DNA from: CAYMOV01 sp964392085
GTDB lineage: Bacteria > Oederibacteriota > Muellerivitia > Muellerivitales > Muellerivitaceae
DNA length: 9,059 nt
Direction: 5' to 3'
Assembly: GCA_964392085.1 (NCBI GenBank)
Contig: CAYMOV010000098.1
Location: 1-9,059, forward strand
Below are positions 7,101-9,059 of the stretch, piece by piece. Positions within the stretch are counted from its first letter, which is position 1; each line of letters begins with the position of its first letter. The translations under genes were made by a program, and so were the position numbers. Under the pieces are notes generated by a model. It saw only the letters and a program-made list of their open reading frames with translations. It made no database searches and was not told the origin of the DNA.

Positions 7101-7580
7101 GGCGAGCCCGAGCCCGCCGCCCGGGTGAACCCCGTGCTGTCCCTGGGATTGAGCGCGTACCTGCCCAAGGAATACGTGGCCGACGAGGAGGTCAAGGCGG
7201 AACTGTACCGGCGCCTGGGCGCCGTGACGGGCGACGACGAGGTGAAGGTCCTCAACGAGGAATTGGTGGACCGCTTCGGCCCGCCGCCCGAGGAGGCCCG
7301 GGCCCTCATGGCCGTGGCGGCCCTCCGTCCCCTCGCGGTGGGGCTGGGACTCACAAGGGTGGAGATGTCCGGCGGGTGGGTGTCGCTCACTTGGCATCCC
7401 GAGCGCCAGCCCGAGCCTCCCCGGGTGGCGCTTTGGGTGAAGAAGTACCCGCCCGCGCGCCTGAGGTTCTCGCCCAAGGACCCGAACACCGTCTCCTTCC
7501 GGGTCTGCAAGGGGGATGAGCCGCCGGAGAAGCGCCTCGAGGCCGCCAAACGCCTGCTGGCGGAATTGACCGCTTCCTGA
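4104..7580 (+). CDS. mfd: Transcription-repair coupling factor Mfd
   Basis: Mfd is the ATP-driven translocase that pushes RNA polymerase stalled at DNA lesions off the template and recruits UvrA for nucleotide excision repair. The protein is 1158 residues, close to the 1148 of E. coli. The UvrB-like N-terminal module (about 20-350) has the usual degenerate P-loop (RGLPGSSKAYF), the CPSWEVLPLD segment, and the FAIRGGLVDLAPPG region that contacts UvrA. The RNA-polymerase-interacting (CarD-like) domain spans about 486-580 (GDWAVHVDYGLCLYRG). The RecG-like motor has Walker A GDVGYGKT (640-647, K646), the DEEH box (741-744, DEEHRFG), TLTATPIPRTL, and motif VI with QLKGRVGR. The TRCF C-terminal domain (about 1010-1158) begins near AYLPKEYV. 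The start is ATG at 4104 with GGAG (4095-4098) 5 nt upstream; an in-frame TTG at 4068 falls in the leader hairpin. No frameshift or missing motif was seen. It sits alone, with AT-richer gaps on both sides. Confidence 0.98.
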   Translation: MADQKPIPNLIEPTLNQVWPLAEEALESLGKKPKDFLVRGLPGSSKAYFLARAWRHSKPDSPWVLLTPTREEALALRDDLTGWLPGVPVHLCPSWEVLPLDAESPDLDLVGERLRAFHFLLDGKPGLVVAPLVAALQNTLSPGDFLDSCLCLKPEEDLPKDWAARLVALGYERVTQVTLPGQFAIRGGLVDLAPPGSPSGPVRLELFGDTVSTIRALDLGSQRSSGALAEAWIYPAHEALLTSDKRKRLQSLMTEKAREGFPWAQSALDLFQRLGLFPGWPWQALGLSRPQASLVDYLPAAARVVIVEPLAIQRQAEDLAARLEVFSKQAAEEGSDLTPLEDLFRPAKPWWDLLKTGRAFALGQLDQTLGSRDAAASVDLAVQSLPPYSGKFASFASDLKGWLGQGRRVLLWCHNRGERDRLTELLREAGCPPGGNLGLALGELEQSFAVDGASLTVVPDHDLFRRYRGRRHRVRKSVEGGRPLSSLNELHLGDWAVHVDYGLCLYRGLTPLTVDAVTRDFIQLEFADSEKIYLPTEQIALVQKFIGAEGSPTLSKLGGEQWAKAKAKVRRDVAGVARELMALYSARQALSKNPNPPDTPWQAEFEDSFLYEITPGQHQAVTAVKKDMESSKPMDRLVCGDVGYGKTEVALRAAFKAVQGKHQVAVLVPTTVLAQQHYQTFRDRFADWPIKVEVLSRFKKKADQDAILRDAAMGKVDVLIGTHRLLAKDVRFARLGLLVVDEEHRFGVAQKEKLKAIQKDVDVLTLTATPIPRTLHMTLSGIREISVIDTPPRNRRSVSSQVLPWNGKVVAEAVRREIGREGQVFYVHNHVRDIERSADELKELVPEARLAVAHGQLTEHELESIMLDFAEREYDVLVCTSIIESGLDMPNVNTLIVERSDLMGLSQLYQLKGRVGRTDRQAYAYFFYPRHRTLREMAQKRLEVLQEFSTLGSGLHIAMKDMEIRGAGNVLGTQQHGNMEAIGLDLYAQMLTEEVSKLKGEPEPAARVNPVLSLGLSAYLPKEYVADEEVKAELYRRLGAVTGDDEVKVLNEELVDRFGPPPEEARALMAVAALRPLAVGLGLTRVEMSGGWVSLTWHPERQPEPPRVALWVKKYPPARLRFSPKDPNTVSFRVCKGDEPPEKRLEAAKRLLAELTAS

Positions 7581-7599
7581 AATGAATAACGTTTATTTC
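7579..7599. other. Imperfect AT-rich dyad at the mfd stop
   Basis: GAAATGAA (7579-7586) and TTTATTTC (7592-7599) are inverted with one mismatch, overlapping the mfd stop codon. It could be a weak terminator or RNA 3' structure, but no T-tract follows. Confidence 0.25.
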
Positions 7600-7650
7600 C
7601 GCGGATGACACGTCCCGCGCCCGATCAATCATTCAATGAAAGTGGGACAG

Positions 7651-7684
7651 CCCCGCCCGCCATATCCTGGAAAGATGGGCGGGG
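7651..7684. repeat. GC-rich hairpin downstream of mfd
   Basis: CCCCGC (7651-7656) pairs with GCGGGG (7679-7684), and CCAT (7660-7663) pairs with ATGG (7675-7678), with a 3-nt bulge and an 11-nt loop. No T-run follows. It abuts the inverted element that starts at 7684 and may be part of the same structure. Possible transcript-end structure for mfd. Confidence 0.45.
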
Positions 7685-7774
7685 CGGAGTTCACGGAGAA
7701 GGCGGAGAGATACAGTTTATAGTCGGATAGTGATTTAACCCTTTATCCTCCGTGACCTCCGCTTACCCCGTGGT
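7684..7774. repeat. Inverted repeat with 9-nt-periodic arms (element 2)
   Basis: The left arm (7684-7698) and right arm (7748-7762) are inverted copies, 14 of 15 positions matching, around a 49-nt AT-rich centre. Again the arms are strings of 9-nt units: TTCACGGAG then AAGGCGGAG on the left; CTCCGTGAC, CTCCGCTTA, CCCCGTGGT on the right. The left arm resembles element 1 (TTCACCAAG TTTGCAAAG) in sharing TTCAC..AG...GC..AG. Apart from this element, the GC hairpin at 7651 and the promoter/hairpin near 7899-7971, I see nothing in the gene-free stretch 7581-7996. Confidence 0.65.
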
Positions 7775-7898
7775 TCAATCATTGGGGGCTTTGATTTCGT
7801 TGAATATAGGGAACTGGGTGGGCGGGGCCGGGTCTCCCTAGAACACGGAAAAATCCCATAGACAGGCCCATTTCCAGGCGGACTTCTCCGGGTTTTGC

Positions 7899-7928
7899 TT
7901 GGACAGGCTTTGGGCCCGGTGCTATCCT
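7899..7928 (+). promoter_or_regulatory. Candidate promoter for the SurA-like lipoprotein genes
   Basis: TTGGAC (7899-7904) and TATCCT (7923-7928) are 18 nt apart, the same spacing and the same -10 as the mfd promoter candidate. Predicted start is near 7935, just before the hairpin at 7943. Confidence 0.45.
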
Positions 7929-7942
7929 AACGCGCTCTTGGG

Positions 7943-7971
7943 AGCCCCCCGCAACGGGGGACGGCTTTTTT
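7943..7971 (+). terminator. Terminator-like hairpin before the lipoprotein gene
   Basis: CCCCCG (7946-7951) pairs with CGGGGG (7955-7960) around CAA, with outer AGC/GCT pairs across a small bulge, followed by six T (7966-7971). It has the shape of an intrinsic terminator but lies only 13 nt before the ribosome-binding site at 7985. It could end mfd transcripts or act in the 5' leader of the downstream genes. Its 3' arm GGGGACGGC plus T-run is the same as in the terminator at 3649. Confidence 0.6.
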
Positions 7972-7996
7972 CCCCAACCCCATCAAGGAGTGTTCG

Positions 7997-8704
7997 ATGA
8001 AGTCCAACAAGCTTTTCGGCGGCATCCTGTTCCTGGCCCTGGCGACCGTCCTGGGGATCGGCTGCGCGAAGGATAAATTGGCCGGTGACAACACCGTGGT
8101 GGCCGAGATCGGCGACCAGAAGGTCACGACCGCCGATTGGGTGTCCCACATGGACCTGTACCGCGTCGTCCAGCCGGGAGCGGGGATCGACCCGACGGAT
8201 CCCGACCACGTGAAGCAGGTCCTCGACAGCCTCCTGGACCAGGATGTGGTGCTCACCGCGGCCGCCAAGGAGAAGTTCTCCAGCGCCGACCTTGATAAGG
8301 AACTGAACAAGTCCCTGCCGGATTCCGAGACCAAGCTGGTGGAGCTCCAGACCCGCCTGGAACGCGACCTGGCCGCCGTCAAGCACGTGCGCAAGAACTT
8401 CAAGGTCGACTACACCAAGATGCTGACGGCCCAGGCCTACGCCCAGACGAAGGTCAAGGACGTCATCGTGACCGAGAAGGAAGTGAAGGACCGCTTCGAC
8501 GAGTACGTATCCGAGGCCAAGAGCGCGGGCGAGAAGCCCCAGCCCTACGAGAAGGTCCGCGACCAGGTCCGGCTCCGCGCGATGGCCGACAAGCTCCTGA
8601 CCCAACTGCGCGCCGAGTACAAGGTCTCCCGGCATGAGGACGCGATCCAGAAGTACCTGGCCCAGATCTCCCCCTCCCAACAGATCCTGAAGAAGGACAA
8701 GTAA
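7997..8704 (+). CDS. SurA-N-like periplasmic lipoprotein lacking a parvulin domain
   Basis: This is a 235-residue predicted lipoprotein. The signal peptide has a basic start (K2, K5), a hydrophobic core and lipobox LGIGC with Cys23. Residue +2 is Ala, so outer-membrane sorting is likely by the E. coli rule. Residues about 33-95 resemble the SurA/PpiC N-terminal chaperone domain (VVAEIGDQKVTTADW, then VLDSLLDQDVVLTAAAKE). The rest is helical and charged, with the family's C-terminal pattern VIVTEKEVKDRFDEY and YEKVRDQVRLRAMADKLL at about 157-201. There is no room for, and no trace of, a parvulin peptidyl-prolyl isomerase domain between them. It probably chaperones exported proteins without isomerase activity. 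AAGGAG (7985-7990), 6 nt before the ATG, makes the start clear. The next gene follows after 29 nt. Confidence 0.75.
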   Translation: MKSNKLFGGILFLALATVLGIGCAKDKLAGDNTVVAEIGDQKVTTADWVSHMDLYRVVQPGAGIDPTDPDHVKQVLDSLLDQDVVLTAAAKEKFSSADLDKELNKSLPDSETKLVELQTRLERDLAAVKHVRKNFKVDYTKMLTAQAYAQTKVKDVIVTEKEVKDRFDEYVSEAKSAGEKPQPYEKVRDQVRLRAMADKLLTQLRAEYKVSRHEDAIQKYLAQISPSQQILKKDK

Positions 8705-8733
8705 GAAACAGCCCCCCCGGGGAGCGGAAGAGG

Positions 8734-9059
8734 ATGATCCGAACCGGACGGCCGGGAGACCCCTGGAGGGGGCTTCCGGCCGTTTTGTCTTCGGGCCCGT
8801 TTTGGCGGACCGCCGCCTTGGGCCTGTTGTTCCTGACGGGATGCGACGCCACGGTGGACATGTCCCCCCGGCCCGTGGAACCCGACCAGGCCGTGGTGCT
8901 CCTCAACGGCGAGCCGATTTCCCTTGAGGAATTCGACACCGAGTTCCGCCTGATGGAGATCCACTACAGCGCGGTTACTGAGACCCAGATGCGGGTGATC
9001 AAGCGCCGGTTGTTCGACCAAGTGGTGGACCGGCGGCTCCTGGTCCAGCGGGCCCGCCA
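8734..9059 (+). CDS. SurA/PpiC-like lipoprotein, 3' end outside window
   Basis: The visible part is 108 codons, open at the window edge. It reads as a second lipoprotein: a long N-region, a hydrophobic core and lipobox LFLTGC with Cys37, followed by Asp at +2, which in E. coli signals inner-membrane retention. From about residue 53 it matches the SurA N-terminal chaperone domain (VVLLNGEPISLEEFDTEFRLME, then RLFDQVVDRRLLVQRA). Whether a parvulin isomerase domain follows cannot be seen. The ATG at 8734 has GGGGAG 9 nt upstream. A TTG at 8785 would give a more usual 20-residue signal peptide but lacks a good ribosome site. It is probably co-transcribed with the preceding lipoprotein gene. Confidence 0.75.
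   Translation, partial: MIRTGRPGDPWRGLPAVLSSGPFWRTAALGLLFLTGCDATVDMSPRPVEPDQAVVLLNGEPISLEEFDTEFRLMEIHYSAVTETQMRVIKRRLFDQVVDRRLLVQRAR

Noticed and set aside
7663..7668. Another TATCCT as a -10 element
   Set aside because: It lies in the GC hairpin after mfd and has no -35-like hexamer 16-19 nt upstream.
7861..7908. Direct repeat GACAGGC at 7861-7867 and 7902-7908
   Set aside because: Seven bases repeated once in about 40 nt is compatible with chance, and no regulator motif is recognised.

Overview
The window is a high-GC segment, roughly two-thirds G+C in its genes, with all recognisable genes on the + strand. Two lipoproteins with SurA-type chaperone domains point to a Gram-negative cell with an outer membrane, and there is a good sigma-54 promoter. 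The order mfd followed by SurA/PpiC-like genes is one I recall from Desulfobacterota/Geobacter-type genomes. Rex is more typical of Gram-positives, Thermotogae and some sulfate reducers and candidate phyla. A deltaproteobacterium-like or candidate-phylum bacterium fits, but the sequence alone does not settle this.

Region 1-1574 encodes a two-component system: a membrane histidine kinase (5' end open at the window edge) and a stand-alone receiver protein. Region 1575-2431 holds a roughly 200-nt leader and rex, the NADH/NAD+-sensing repressor. A promoter candidate follows, then a membrane protein of the dolichol/phytol kinase-CTP transferase type (2548-3192).

Region 3193-3690 carries a well-matched sigma-54 promoter (GG-N10-GC), a 57-residue stand-alone zinc-finger protein of the anti-sigma (zf-HC2) type, and an excellent intrinsic terminator. 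It looks like a self-contained regulatory mini-gene.

The 489-nt stretch 3615-4103 is AT-richer than its surroundings. It holds the terminator, two small hairpins, an imperfect inverted repeat with 9-nt-periodic arms, a foldable GC-rich patch, and a promoter for mfd. The promoter's -35 lies inside a sequence that exactly fits the LexA box I recall for Geobacter. A terminator-like hairpin sits between promoter and start codon. mfd (4104-7580) encodes the complete transcription-repair coupling factor.

The 416-nt stretch 7581-7996 contains a GC hairpin, a second inverted element with 9-nt-periodic arms, another TTGxxx-18-TATCCT promoter candidate and another leader hairpin with a U-tract. It leads into two tandem SurA-like lipoprotein genes. 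The first lacks a parvulin domain and the second runs off the window.

No tRNA, rRNA, CRISPR array, transposase or integrase was seen. The most interesting signals are the sigma-54/zinc-finger mini-gene, the LexA-like box at mfd, and the pair of 9-nt-periodic inverted elements flanking mfd.
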